In this document: positions 1 to 6,319 of the stretch, one piece after another
Layout: each line of letters begins with the position of its first letter
Numbering within the stretch: position 1 is the stretch's first letter
From: Gemmataceae bacterium
Lineage (GTDB): Bacteria > Planctomycetota > Planctomycetia > Gemmatales > Gemmataceae
NCBI GenBank assembly: GCA_026418875.1
Contig: JAOAAM010000558.1
Coordinates: 1 to 6,337 of the forward strand
Direction of reading: 5' to 3'
Length of the DNA: 6,337 nt
The notes under the pieces: generated by a model
Database searches by the model: none
What the model was told of the DNA's origin: nothing
The model's input: only the letters and a program-made list of their open reading frames with translations
Program-made: the position numbers and the translations under genes

Positions 1-31
1 GTCGGCAGCGTCAGATGTGTATAAGAGACAG
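1..31. other. Nextera Read-1 adapter with Tn5 mosaic end (not genomic)
   Basis: The first 31 bases match the Illumina Nextera transposase Read-1 adapter lacking its first two bases. The last 19 bases (13-31, AGATGTGTATAAGAGACAG) are the Tn5 mosaic end. Genomic sequence starts at 32. Open frames that begin here with MCIRDS or MYKRQ are translations of the adapter. The aceE frame also stays open through the adapter, so its left end is a library cut and not a biological end. Confidence 0.98.
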
Positions 32-1652
32 CGTTCGGGTCGCGGCACAACTGCGTCATCAACGCCACCCATGCCAAAGTCGTCGATTGACCCTTACCCG
101 GCGGCGTCGCTTGATACAGCCGCTCGAAAGTCTTCCGCTCCGGCGGCGTGCTGGGCTGAAACTCCGTGTTGCGGAACGGCTGAAAACCGCCCAAGGCCGC
201 CCGACGACTTCGAAGGTACTTCATCTCGACGCTGTCTTCCGGCGGTCGATAGAACGGCACCTTCTCCAATTGCTCGTCGGTGATCGGCAAGTCGAAGCGG
301 TCCCGGAACAACCGCAACGCCGCCACCAACTGCTGCTTCGCCGCCTCTTCGGGGCCGAGGTCCGCTTCGTTCGTCGAGAGACGCACCGCCAACTTTTTCA
401 GTTGGTGCGTGGTGTTCTTTCCCTCTCCCCCCTCGCCGGGGATGCCGTAGCCCTTGACCGTCTTGACCAGGATCACGGCCGGCTGCCCTTTATGCTCGAC
501 CGCCGCCTTGTATGCCGCATACACCTTCAGCGGATCATGCCCGCCTCGCTTGAGGTTCGCCAACTGCTCGTCGGTGTAGTCCTTCACGAGGGCTTTCAGT
601 TCCGGCGTGTTGAAGAAATGCTCCCGAATGAAGGCGCCACCCTTCACGACGTACTCTTGGTACTGCCCGTCCACGACTTCCATCATCCGCCGGGCCAACG
701 CGCCGGTTCGGTCATTCGCGAGCAACGGGTCCCACCCGCTGCCCCAAATCACCTTGATGACGTTCCAGCCCGCCCCGCGGAAAATCCCCTCCAATTCCTG
801 AATGATCTTCCCGTTGCCCCGCACGGGACCATCGAGTCGCTGGAGGTTGCAGTTGATGACCCAAGTCAAATTGTCGAGTTTCTCCCGACCGGCGTGACCG
901 ATGGCCCCGAGAGTCTCTGGCTCGTCGCACTCGCCATCCCCGAGGAACGCCCACACCCGGACCATGTCCGTCTTCGCCAGTCCCCGATCCTGCAAGTAAC
1001 GATTGAAGCGGGCCTGGTAGATCGACATGATCGGTCCCAAACCCATGCTCACCGTGGGGAACTGCCAAAAGCGGGGCATCAACCACGGATGTGGATAACT
1101 GCTGAGACCGCCGCCGGGCTGCAACTCCTGCCGAAAATTCTCCAACTCCCGCTCGGTCAGTCGCCCTTCGAGGAATGCCCGTGCATACATCCCCGGGCTG
1201 GCATGACCTTGGAAATAGATGATGTCCCCGGGGTGCGACTCAGTGCGGCCACGGAAGAAATGGTTGAAACCGATTTCGTACAGCGTCGCCGCGCTGGCAA
1301 AAGTCGCAATGTGCCCGCCGACGTTTGTCGTCTTGTTGGCACGCACCACCATCGCCAGGGCATTCCACCGCACGAAGCTCTTGATCTTCCGCTCGATAAA
1401 ACGGTCGCCGGGGAAGGGAGCTTCTTCTTCGACGGGGATGGTGTTGACGTAAGGTGTGGTGATAGCAGCAGGAATGGGGACGTCTTCGCGGCGGGCTTTG
1501 TCGATCAGGGCATCGAGGAGGAATCGCACTCGTGCCGGGCCATGATGCCGCAACACCGCCTCCAACGACTCCAGCCACTCGGCCGTCTCCTGGGGATCCA
1601 AGTCCCCATCCATCGCCGCCGGCATCCGGGAAATATCGATGTTCACGTTCAC
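32..1652 (-). CDS. aceE: Pyruvate dehydrogenase E1 component, homodimeric AceE type (3'-truncated)
   Basis: This is the thiamine-diphosphate E1 subunit that decarboxylates pyruvate and passes the acetyl group to the lipoyl E2 of the cytoplasmic pyruvate dehydrogenase complex. The 540 genomic codons cover roughly the first 60% of a protein usually near 890 residues. The N-terminal region aligns by eye with E. coli AceE: DPQETAEWLESLE (19-31), YVNTIPVEEE (68-77), YFQGHASPGMYARAFLEGR (146-164) and SSYPHP (184-189). The ThDP/Mg site is GDGECDEPE (238-246) with N267 and N269 in INCNLQRLDGPV. His114, His150 and His416 occupy the positions of E. coli catalytic His106, His142 and His407. The frame is cut at the adapter, so the remaining E1 domains, and any E2 gene downstream, lie outside. 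The start is GTG 1652: AAGAGG at 1665-1660 sits 7 bases upstream, and a TGA closes the frame further upstream. GTG 1646 and ATG 1625 are weaker alternatives. A long antisense frame covers this gene and is a shadow. Confidence 0.96.
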
Positions 1653-1659
1653 GCCATGG

Positions 1660-1665
1660 CCTCTT
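1660..1665 (-). promoter_or_regulatory. Ribosome binding site deciding the aceE GTG start
   Basis: On the minus strand AAGAGG lies 7 bases before GTG at 1652, which fits Shine-Dalgarno spacing. An ATG at 1657-1655 is only 2 bases from this motif and is in another frame, giving just ATG GCG TGA. The GTG is therefore preferred. ATG 1625 has no comparable motif at good spacing. Confidence 0.6.
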
Positions 1666-1694
1666 GGAAGGGAAGCGCGCGCAAGTTCACCGGT

Positions 1695-1723
1695 TTTATA
1701 GATATTCTGACCAACGAGGCCAA
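1695..1723 (-). promoter_or_regulatory. Candidate sigma70-type promoter of aceE
   Basis: On the minus strand a -35-like TTGGCC (1723-1718, 4 of 6 to TTGACA) is followed by a 17-base spacer and a -10-like TATAAA (1700-1695, 5 of 6 to TATAAT). Predicted initiation near 1688 would leave a leader of about 36 bases before the GTG start. This is an AT-rich patch in otherwise GC-rich DNA. Consensus match and spacing are good. No other evidence is available, and planctomycete promoter consensus is poorly defined. Confidence 0.5.
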
Positions 1724-1741
1724 GGCGAGCTACTCAACGGC

Positions 1742-1759
1742 CGACCGTGACCACGGCCG
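1742..1759. repeat. Palindromic site A upstream of aceE (operator-like)
   Basis: The 18-base element CGaCCGTGacCACGGcCG is an imperfect inverted repeat. Its 12-base core CCGTGACCACGG (1745-1756) has 5-base arms around a 2-base centre, and a further CG/CG pair lies outside one mismatch. It is centred about 62 bases upstream of the predicted aceE transcription start. The 14-base string at 1744-1757 recurs exactly at 1782-1795. It has no resemblance to the E. coli PdhR box. Binding of a dimeric regulator is an inference. Confidence 0.5.
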
Positions 1760-1781
1760 CCAACCGGAACGACGACCGCCT

Positions 1782-1795
1782 ACCGTGACCACGGC
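1782..1795. repeat. Palindromic site B, second exact copy of the 14-base element
   Basis: ACCGTGACCACGGC is identical to 1744-1757 and contains the same 12-base palindrome CCGTGACCACGG (1783-1794). It lies 38 bases from site A, centre to centre, and about 100 bases upstream of the predicted aceE start of transcription. Unlike site A, the palindrome does not extend beyond the 12-base core. The copy supports a protein-binding site and not a chance palindrome, though no binding factor can be named. Confidence 0.5.
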
Positions 1796-2019
1796 GGCCC
1801 ACCAGCCACCGTCCTGAACGCGCATCCTGAAGCGAAATGGGGGAAAAAGTCTCCGAAGAGGCGTCAGCGCACCCGCCTCGAACGGCAACACTGACCCCAT
1901 CCACAATCGGATCGTCGAGGTTGACGGGAGTGACGCACGGGGAGAAGCATTCTAAACCCGGCTTGGGGCGGCACCGGTTGCATCCGAGAGACCGTCGAGC
2001 CGAGAGACAGCCCCGCGGT

Positions 2020-2802
2020 TCATCGGCCATTGCGACGCCGGAGCTGCTCCAATTCCAACCGCAGGCGTTCTAGCTCGGCCTCCGCCAGGCGAGCACGCTC
2101 CTCGGCCAAGGCCCGCGCCGCCGCTTCCTGACGGGCACGCTCCGCTTCCTGACGGGCACGCTCCGCTTCCTGACGGGCCAATTCCGCCGCCTGCCGGGCC
2201 CGCTCCTCCTCTCGCGCCGCCCGTTCTGCCGGGGTCGGCAGGATCTCGCCGGTCTGCGGGTCGTACAGCCGGAGTTGCTGCCCCTGCTCGACGAGGTGCA
2301 GCCCAGTGACGCGGCTCGGGAAGCGACCGCCGACCGGCTTGATCGGCCGAAACCGACCACGCAACCGCCGGAAACCCATCAACCGCGGATCCAAGTACTC
2401 GTCCCGCGGGTCGAACAGGAAGTATTCGCGGACTCCGATCTCCCGGTACAGGTTGTACGTCGTCTCCAGGTCCTCGATCCGCGTGGAGATGGACGTCAAT
2501 TCGATCACGAACTCCGGCGGCTTCCCTTCCTTCCAAATCAGGTAGTTTCGCCGCGGATGCTTCGGCACACCTCGGACCACGAACACGTCCGGCGAGACGT
2601 GCTTCTGCCCATTTCCTTCCTCATAAAAAACCAACAAATTGCCACTCACATACACTCGCCGGCGATGGGCGAAATAATGTTGCAGCGTTGCAATCAAATC
2701 GAGCATCAAGTCGCGGTGCAAATCCGTTTCCGCCATGGGGCGACCATCTCTCTCCGGATAGTCCTCATCGCGGAGGACCTTCCGCGCTACTTTCGCTTTC
2801 AT
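2020..2802 (-). CDS. Uma2 family (DUF820) putative restriction-endonuclease-fold protein with charged coiled-coil tail
   Basis: The 260-residue protein has an N-terminal Uma2 domain (about 20-185), a PD-(D/E)XK nuclease-like fold. This family is strongly expanded in planctomycetes, cyanobacteria and Chloroflexota, and its cellular role is unknown. Family marks are SPDVFVV (70-76, Asp72), PPEFVIELTS (95-104, Glu101), the RIEDLETTYNLYREIGV helix (108-124) and EYFLFDP (126-132). The usual lysine after the second acid is not seen, so nuclease activity is uncertain. Residues about 190-260 form a highly charged Ala/Arg/Glu heptad-repeat coiled coil ending in LEQLRRRNGR, with tandem ARQEAER units. 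The start is ATG 2802, which has AAGGG (2814-2810) 7 bases upstream. An upstream in-frame ATG at 2853 lies one base past the thiolase stop and has no clear ribosome site. The gene follows the thiolase gene by 52 bases on the same strand, suggesting co-transcription. Confidence 0.88.
   Translation of the reverse strand: MKAKVARKVLRDEDYPERDGRPMAETDLHRDLMLDLIATLQHYFAHRRRVYVSGNLLVFYEEGNGQKHVSPDVFVVRGVPKHPRRNYLIWKEGKPPEFVIELTSISTRIEDLETTYNLYREIGVREYFLFDPRDEYLDPRLMGFRRLRGRFRPIKPVGGRFPSRVTGLHLVEQGQQLRLYDPQTGEILPTPAERAAREEERARQAAELARQEAERARQEAERARQEAAARALAEERARLAEAELERLRLELEQLRRRNGR
2121..2178 (-). repeat. 21-bp tandem repeat encoding coiled-coil heptads
   Basis: Two identical 21-base units (2121-2141 and 2142-2162, each beginning CCGCTTCCTGACGGGCACGC) are followed by a third unit that matches for its first 16 bases (2163-2178). 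On the minus strand each unit encodes one seven-residue period, ARQEAER, of the Uma2 tail. More diverged units may continue on both sides. Perfect identity at DNA level suggests recent slippage, so the copy number may vary between strains. Confidence 0.9.
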
Positions 2803-2854
2803 GGAAACGCCCTTCACAATGTTCCGAATTCGACCGACCGACTTGCCCTGCATT

Positions 2855-4036
2855 CTACGCCGATTCGACGACCATTGCTACTGCATTTCCGCCACCCAAG
2901 CAGAGCGAGGCGACACCGCGCTTCGCCCCTCGACGACGCATCGCATGAATCAGCGTAACCAAAACCCGAGCACCCGATGCCCCAATCGGATGCCCCAACG
3001 CAATCGCCCCGCCCATGACGTTAAGACGATTTTCGTCGATTTTCAAATCCCGATTACAGGCTAACATTTGCGCTGCGAATGCTTCGTTGATTTCATATAG
3101 ATCGATCTCTGTATCCCTGAGCTTCGCTTTCTCTAACGCCATCTGAATCGCCGAGACCGGGGCGATAAATATCTCCCGCGGCTTCACACCACTCGTCGCA
3201 TAACTTACGATACGTGCCATCGGCTTCATGCCGATCTGATCGGCGTAACTCTGCGAAGCGATCACCAGGGCAGCAGCGCCATCACTCAACTGCGAGGCAT
3301 TGCCCGCCGTGACGGTCCCGTCCGAACGAAACACCGGCTTTAGTTTACCCAACGTTGCCATGCTCGAATCCGCCCGAATGCCCTCATCACGCTCAATCTG
3401 CAGGGATTTCCCAACCTCGGAGACCGTAACAGGAACGACTTCTTCCTGAAACTCACCTCTCTCCCAAGCCGCCGCCGCACGTTGATGACTCTGCACCGAA
3501 ATTCGATCTTGTTCTTCCCGGCTAACCTGATACCGGCAGGCGATATGCTCTGCGGCCTCACCCATAGCCCAATTCTCGAAGGCGCACCAAAGTCCATCAT
3601 GAATTAAAGCGTCGACCAATCTCTGATCGCCGTATTTGTATCCCGTCCTTGCCCGCAACAGAAGAAAGGGAGCCAAGCTCATACTCTCCATTCCGCCGGC
3701 AACGACGACGTTGGCATCGCCGGCACGGATGGCTTGAGCAGCTAACATGACAGCTTTCAACCCGGAGCCACACACCTTGTTCACCGTGTAAGCGGGGATG
3801 CTCTCCGGCAAATCAGAATACAAGGCCGCCTGCCGTGCCGGATTCTGCCCCACACCCGCCTGAACCACGTTCCCCATGATGACTTCATCGACCTGATCGC
3901 CCCCGAGTCCCGCTCGCCGCAGGGCCTCACGGATAGCGATTGCACCCAAGCGTGGGGCTGGGAGGGAGGATAACCCACCCAAGAATTTTCCAATCGGTGT
4001 CCGAACCGCGGATAGGATCACAGCCTCGTGCTTCAT
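2855..4036 (-). CDS. Acetyl-CoA C-acetyltransferase (biosynthetic-type thiolase)
   Basis: This complete 393-residue cytoplasmic thiolase catalyses reversible Claisen condensation of two acetyl-CoA to acetoacetyl-CoA, or thiolysis of 3-ketoacyl-CoA. The N-terminal half has the acyl-accepting Cys89 in [11 protein letters not shown] and the GGMESMS motif (114-120). The C-terminal half has EINEAFAAQ (Asn317), [14 protein letters not shown] (His349) and the proton-transfer cysteine Cys379 in CLGGGNAVA, so the catalytic set is intact. Length and the [19 protein letters not shown] loop resemble the tetrameric acetoacetyl-CoA thiolases (AtoB/PhaA/ACAT type). FadA-type activity cannot be excluded, so no symbol is given. 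The start is ATG 4036, with GGGGG at 4048-4044 spaced 7 bases. The 18 upstream in-frame codons (from 4090) are not thiolase-like. No other beta-oxidation or PHB genes are adjacent. The gene is divergent from the ABC gene and followed by the Uma2 gene. Confidence 0.95.
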   Translation of the reverse strand: MKHEAVILSAVRTPIGKFLGGLSSLPAPRLGAIAIREALRRAGLGGDQVDEVIMGNVVQAGVGQNPARQAALYSDLPESIPAYTVNKVCGSGLKAVMLAAQAIRAGDANVVVAGGMESMSLAPFLLLRARTGYKYGDQRLVDALIHDGLWCAFENWAMGEAAEHIACRYQVSREEQDRISVQSHQRAAAAWERGEFQEEVVPVTVSEVGKSLQIERDEGIRADSSMATLGKLKPVFRSDGTVTAGNASQLSDGAAALVIASQSYADQIGMKPMARIVSYATSGVKPREIFIAPVSAIQMALEKAKLRDTEIDLYEINEAFAAQMLACNRDLKIDENRLNVMGGAIALGHPIGASGARVLVTLIHAMRRRGAKRGVASLCLGGGNAVAMVVESA

Positions 4037-4138
4037 CTGCACACCCCCAAAGGACTCTCGAAGGATTGCCTTTCTCCGATCAAAACACAAAATACCGCTA
4101 TTGTCATCTACCTTGCGCTATTCCTTGGTGCGGCACCG
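4037..4138. other. Divergent intergenic region, thiolase / ABC ATPase
   Basis: These 102 bases separate the two divergent start codons and must hold both promoters. The minus-strand candidate is described separately. For the ABC gene only a weak plus-strand match is visible: TTGCCT (4066-4071), 16 bases, then CAAAAT (4088-4093). The ABC start itself has only a weak GGTG (4127-4130) as ribosome site. I see no clear palindrome. Confidence 0.5.
4079..4107 (-). promoter_or_regulatory. Candidate promoter of the thiolase-Uma2 unit
   Basis: On the minus strand ATGACA (4107-4102, 5 of 6 to TTGACA) is followed by a 17-base spacer and TTTGAT (4084-4079, 4 of 6 to TATAAT). Initiation near 4072 would give a leader of about 36 bases that includes the GGGGG ribosome site. 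This is a consensus match by eye only. Confidence 0.4.
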
Positions 4139-5005
4139 ATGGCTCCGGTATTGGAAACAACATCCCTGACCAAAAGATATCGCCGAGGACAATATGCCCT
4201 GGTGGATCTCGATCTCTCCGTGGCTCGAGGCGAAATTTTCGGACTGCTCGGTCCCAATGGCTCCGGAAAGTCCACGACCCTACGCTTGCTCCTCGGCTTC
4301 ATCAAACCGACCCGAGGCCGCGCCTCGGTCACCGGATTCGATTGCTGGCACGACTCGTTGCGAGTCCGCCAACGAGTCGCCTATCTTCCCGGCGAACTCC
4401 GCCTCTACGAGAAAATGACCGGGAACGAACTTCTTGCCTTCCTCACACGATTGCGAAACACACGTTGGATCAACGACCCAATCCAGCTCGCCCGGCAGTT
4501 TGATGTCGATCTATCACGCCCCCTGTCGCATCTCTCTTCCGGGATGAAAAGAAAAATCGCCCTGCTCACCGTCCTGATACCCAAGGTCGACCTCATCATC
4601 CTCGACGAGCCAACGAATACCCTCGACCCGATCATGCGGGATCTGCTGTTGACTCTCCTCCGAACCGCGCGCGACCGAGGGCAAACCATCGTTTTTTCCT
4701 CTCATGTGCTGACCGAGGTTGAACAAGTCTGTGACCGCGTGGGCATCCTGAAGGATGGGCGACTCGTCCATCTCCAAGTCATTCAAGAGATGACCGAGCG
4801 ACGGGTCGACGTTCGCTTCGCCTCGCTCCCCCAAACTTGGCCCGACTTCGTGCCACCGCCTCGATCGCTGACTCACGTATTCAACTATCAAGGTCCCCTA
4901 CCTCGACTATTAGATTGGTTGGCGCAACAATCCATCCTCGATCTTCGCATTCACTCGAGCGGCTTAGCGCCAATCTATCAGAAATACCACCACGACCTCG
5001 CCTGA
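4139..5005 (+). CDS. ABC transporter ATP-binding protein (ABC-2 exporter type)
   Basis: This 288-residue nucleotide-binding subunit is likely paired with an ABC-2-type membrane permease to export an unknown substrate. Visible motifs are Walker A GPNGSGKST (38-46), signature LSSGMKRK (132-139), Walker B LIILDEPT (152-159, catalytic Glu157), D-loop TLDP (161-164) and H-loop His189 in FSSHV. The Q-loop position reads AYLPGELRLYEKM (81-93), with Gly-Glu where the usual Gln stands. I recall YLPGE in a subgroup of ABC-2 ATPases, so the site is probably functional. Residues about 210-288 form a C-terminal accessory region. The start is ATG 4139. The open frame extends 37 codons upstream, but those residues are not ABC-like, and MAPVLETTSLTKRY is the normal N-terminus. 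Ribosome site is weak. No permease gene is adjacent: the upstream neighbour diverges and the downstream one converges. Confidence 0.93.
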   Translation: MAPVLETTSLTKRYRRGQYALVDLDLSVARGEIFGLLGPNGSGKSTTLRLLLGFIKPTRGRASVTGFDCWHDSLRVRQRVAYLPGELRLYEKMTGNELLAFLTRLRNTRWINDPIQLARQFDVDLSRPLSHLSSGMKRKIALLTVLIPKVDLIILDEPTNTLDPIMRDLLLTLLRTARDRGQTIVFSSHVLTEVEQVCDRVGILKDGRLVHLQVIQEMTERRVDVRFASLPQTWPDFVPPPRSLTHVFNYQGPLPRLLDWLAQQSILDLRIHSSGLAPIYQKYHHDLA

Positions 5006-5010
5006 GCCGA

Positions 5011-6319
5011 TCAACGCTGCGGAGCACATAGGTCCTCAAAGACCAACACCTCCGTCACGCCGCTGCGGCTTCCTTCGATGTGAGCGAATGTGACCCGGAT
5101 ACGATCTGTTTCCACGGCATCAAATTCGATGCGGTGCATCTGACCGCCGATCGGTTTCACTGGAGTATGCACCTCTCTAGTCATCGCCCGCCAACCCGAT
5201 CCATCATGCGCCTCAACCATTACCTTTTTTGGAGCGCGCACGCCGCCGTGATCATCATAGATTCCCAGTTCAAGGGCAGTTATCTTCCGCCGCGACGGCC
5301 ATTCAAGCTCGATCCAATCCGATGCGTCGGGCGACCCATAGCTCGTCCATCGGTTTCGCGGATGCGGGCCGAACTGGATGATCCCATCGGTCACGTCTTC
5401 AACCCGATCTCCCCGAAACGTAAACGATGCTCGAACCTTCGCCTCGGGAGCGATGTTACCTCGAACTCTCGGCGTTACTGACGCCGACTCATCCGTCGGT
5501 CCCCAAGCCTCAATCTCCGTCAGCCCCGTTTTCCCCCCGGCTGCATGCTTGAAAACGAGACGCAAACGTTTCGTCGTCACATCCACCGCCAGGCGATTCG
5601 CCCGACGGCCCGTCGGCCGATCCGGCGTCCGCCTTTCGATCGGCAACGCCACCCACTCTCCGTCACAAAGACAGAAAAGGCGCTCCTCTTGCGGCGGCAT
5701 GATTTCCCCGTTGTCCTCGAGATAATAGAGCACAATCTCCCGAAGTCGGCGCTCGCAACCGAAATCAAGCTCAACCCAATCTTCTTCTCGTTCTGATCCC
5801 ATGCACGTCCAGCGATTCGGTGGATCACGATGATACCAATAATTGCCATCGACGAGCTTGTACGCAAATGATCTATGACCGGTGTGACTGGTCCGAACCG
5901 AGGGAAAATAACGCCCATCATTGTTCACGGCGAAGTTAACCCATCGCTCGGCGCGACTCTTCGGATTGGCTGCTGGCAGTTTGATCTCGACTGGCGCGAT
6001 TTTGTCACCGTGATAGATGCGCTTACCGTCAGCTAGGACTGTCAGCCCCGGCGGGTGCCCATACCGCATGCCGGTCCGGTCCCAAAGGATCGCCAACTCT
6101 CGCCCTCGATAACGAAGATGGTCCAGCGCAACGTACTCCCATGTCTCTGGAAACAGCGGACGAAGTTCCAAAAGGTCGTCATCCCTCGGAACGATTCCCA
6201 TCAAGCCGGTGATGACCAAGTCCGTGAAACCAGAATGAAAATAATGTTCGCTGTGATTGTAACTGTCATGGCCCTCCCACGAACCTGTATCGGGATCGCA
6301 CGCCTCCGCAATGTAGGGT
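5011..6319 (-). CDS. MGH1-like (alpha/alpha)6 glycoside hydrolase, C-terminal part with two discoidin-like modules (5'-truncated)
   Basis: The 435 genomic residues are the C-terminal part of a large carbohydrate-active enzyme. Its start and most of the catalytic barrel lie beyond the right edge. Residues about 1-60 hold the end of an alpha-helical barrel: SWEGHDSYNHSEHYFHSGF (13-31) and TDLVITGLMGIVPR (32-45), which I associate with MGH1-like or related six-hairpin glycosidases. A short beta region follows (GRELAILWDRTGMRYG, 72-87). Two related modules come next, about 124-273 and 286-428. Each has NRWT, an acidic DW(V/I)EL(D/E) strand, a basic patch and a closing G(L/V)TE strand, as in F5/8C-discoidin/CBM32 sugar-binding folds. 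Substrate is unknown, and secretion cannot be judged without the N-terminus. The first full genomic codon is CCC 6318; the MCIRDR ahead of it is adapter. The gene ends 5 bases from the convergent ABC stop. Confidence 0.72.
5159..5461 (-). other. Second discoidin/CBM32-like module, central part
   Basis: This segment encodes roughly residues 286-385 of the glycoside hydrolase fragment: GNIAPEAKVRASFTFRG, VEDVTDGI, NRWTSYGS, DWIELEWP and LGIYDDHGG. It is the clearer of the two modules and follows the usual discoidin order: N-terminal strand, DG turn, W-T loop, then DWIEL strand. The module continues to about residue 428 near the C-terminus. Assignment is by pattern only. Confidence 0.6.

Larger units (their letters stand above)
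1653..2019. other. Intergenic region between the Uma2 gene and aceE
   Basis: This 367-base gap holds the aceE leader, the candidate promoter and the two palindromic sites in its left half (1653-1800). In the right half (about 1800-2019) I see no recognisable gene, RNA, or convincing stem plus T-run terminator for the Uma2 gene. A 98-codon minus-strand frame (2030-1734) and a 78-codon plus-strand frame (1837-2073) cross it. Both lack family resemblance and a well-placed ribosome site, so I treat the region as non-coding. Confidence 0.6.

Noticed and set aside
1744..1795. The repeated 14-base elements as the start of a CRISPR array
   Set aside because: There are only two copies, the unit is too short, and no regular spacer series follows.
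15..1817. A 600-codon open frame on the plus strand
   Set aside because: It begins in the adapter, is antisense to aceE, and its Arg/Leu/Pro/His-rich translation matches no family I know. The opposite strand encodes an unmistakable AceE with its active-site motifs.
2003..2010. An internal GAGAGACAG-like string resembling part of the Tn5 mosaic end
   Set aside because: The match is only about 8-9 bases and lacks the GTGTATAA part, so it is a chance match and not evidence of an internal adapter join.
1734..2030. A 98-codon minus-strand frame between the Uma2 gene and aceE
   Set aside because: It has no ribosome site at proper spacing and no recognisable motif, and it runs over the Uma2 3' end and both palindromic sites. 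It looks like a chance frame in GC-rich DNA.
1837..2073. A 78-codon plus-strand frame
   Set aside because: It partly overlaps the Uma2 gene antisense, and its composition and sequence resemble no protein family. No supporting promoter or ribosome site is visible.
2803..2853. An upstream ATG (2853) as the Uma2 start
   Set aside because: It lies one base past the thiolase stop without a ribosome site, while ATG 2802 has AAGGG at 7 bases and begins a more typical N-terminus. Translational coupling from the thiolase stop keeps it possible but less likely.
2275..2958. A 227-codon plus-strand frame across the Uma2/thiolase junction
   Set aside because: It is antisense to two well-supported genes and has no family resemblance.
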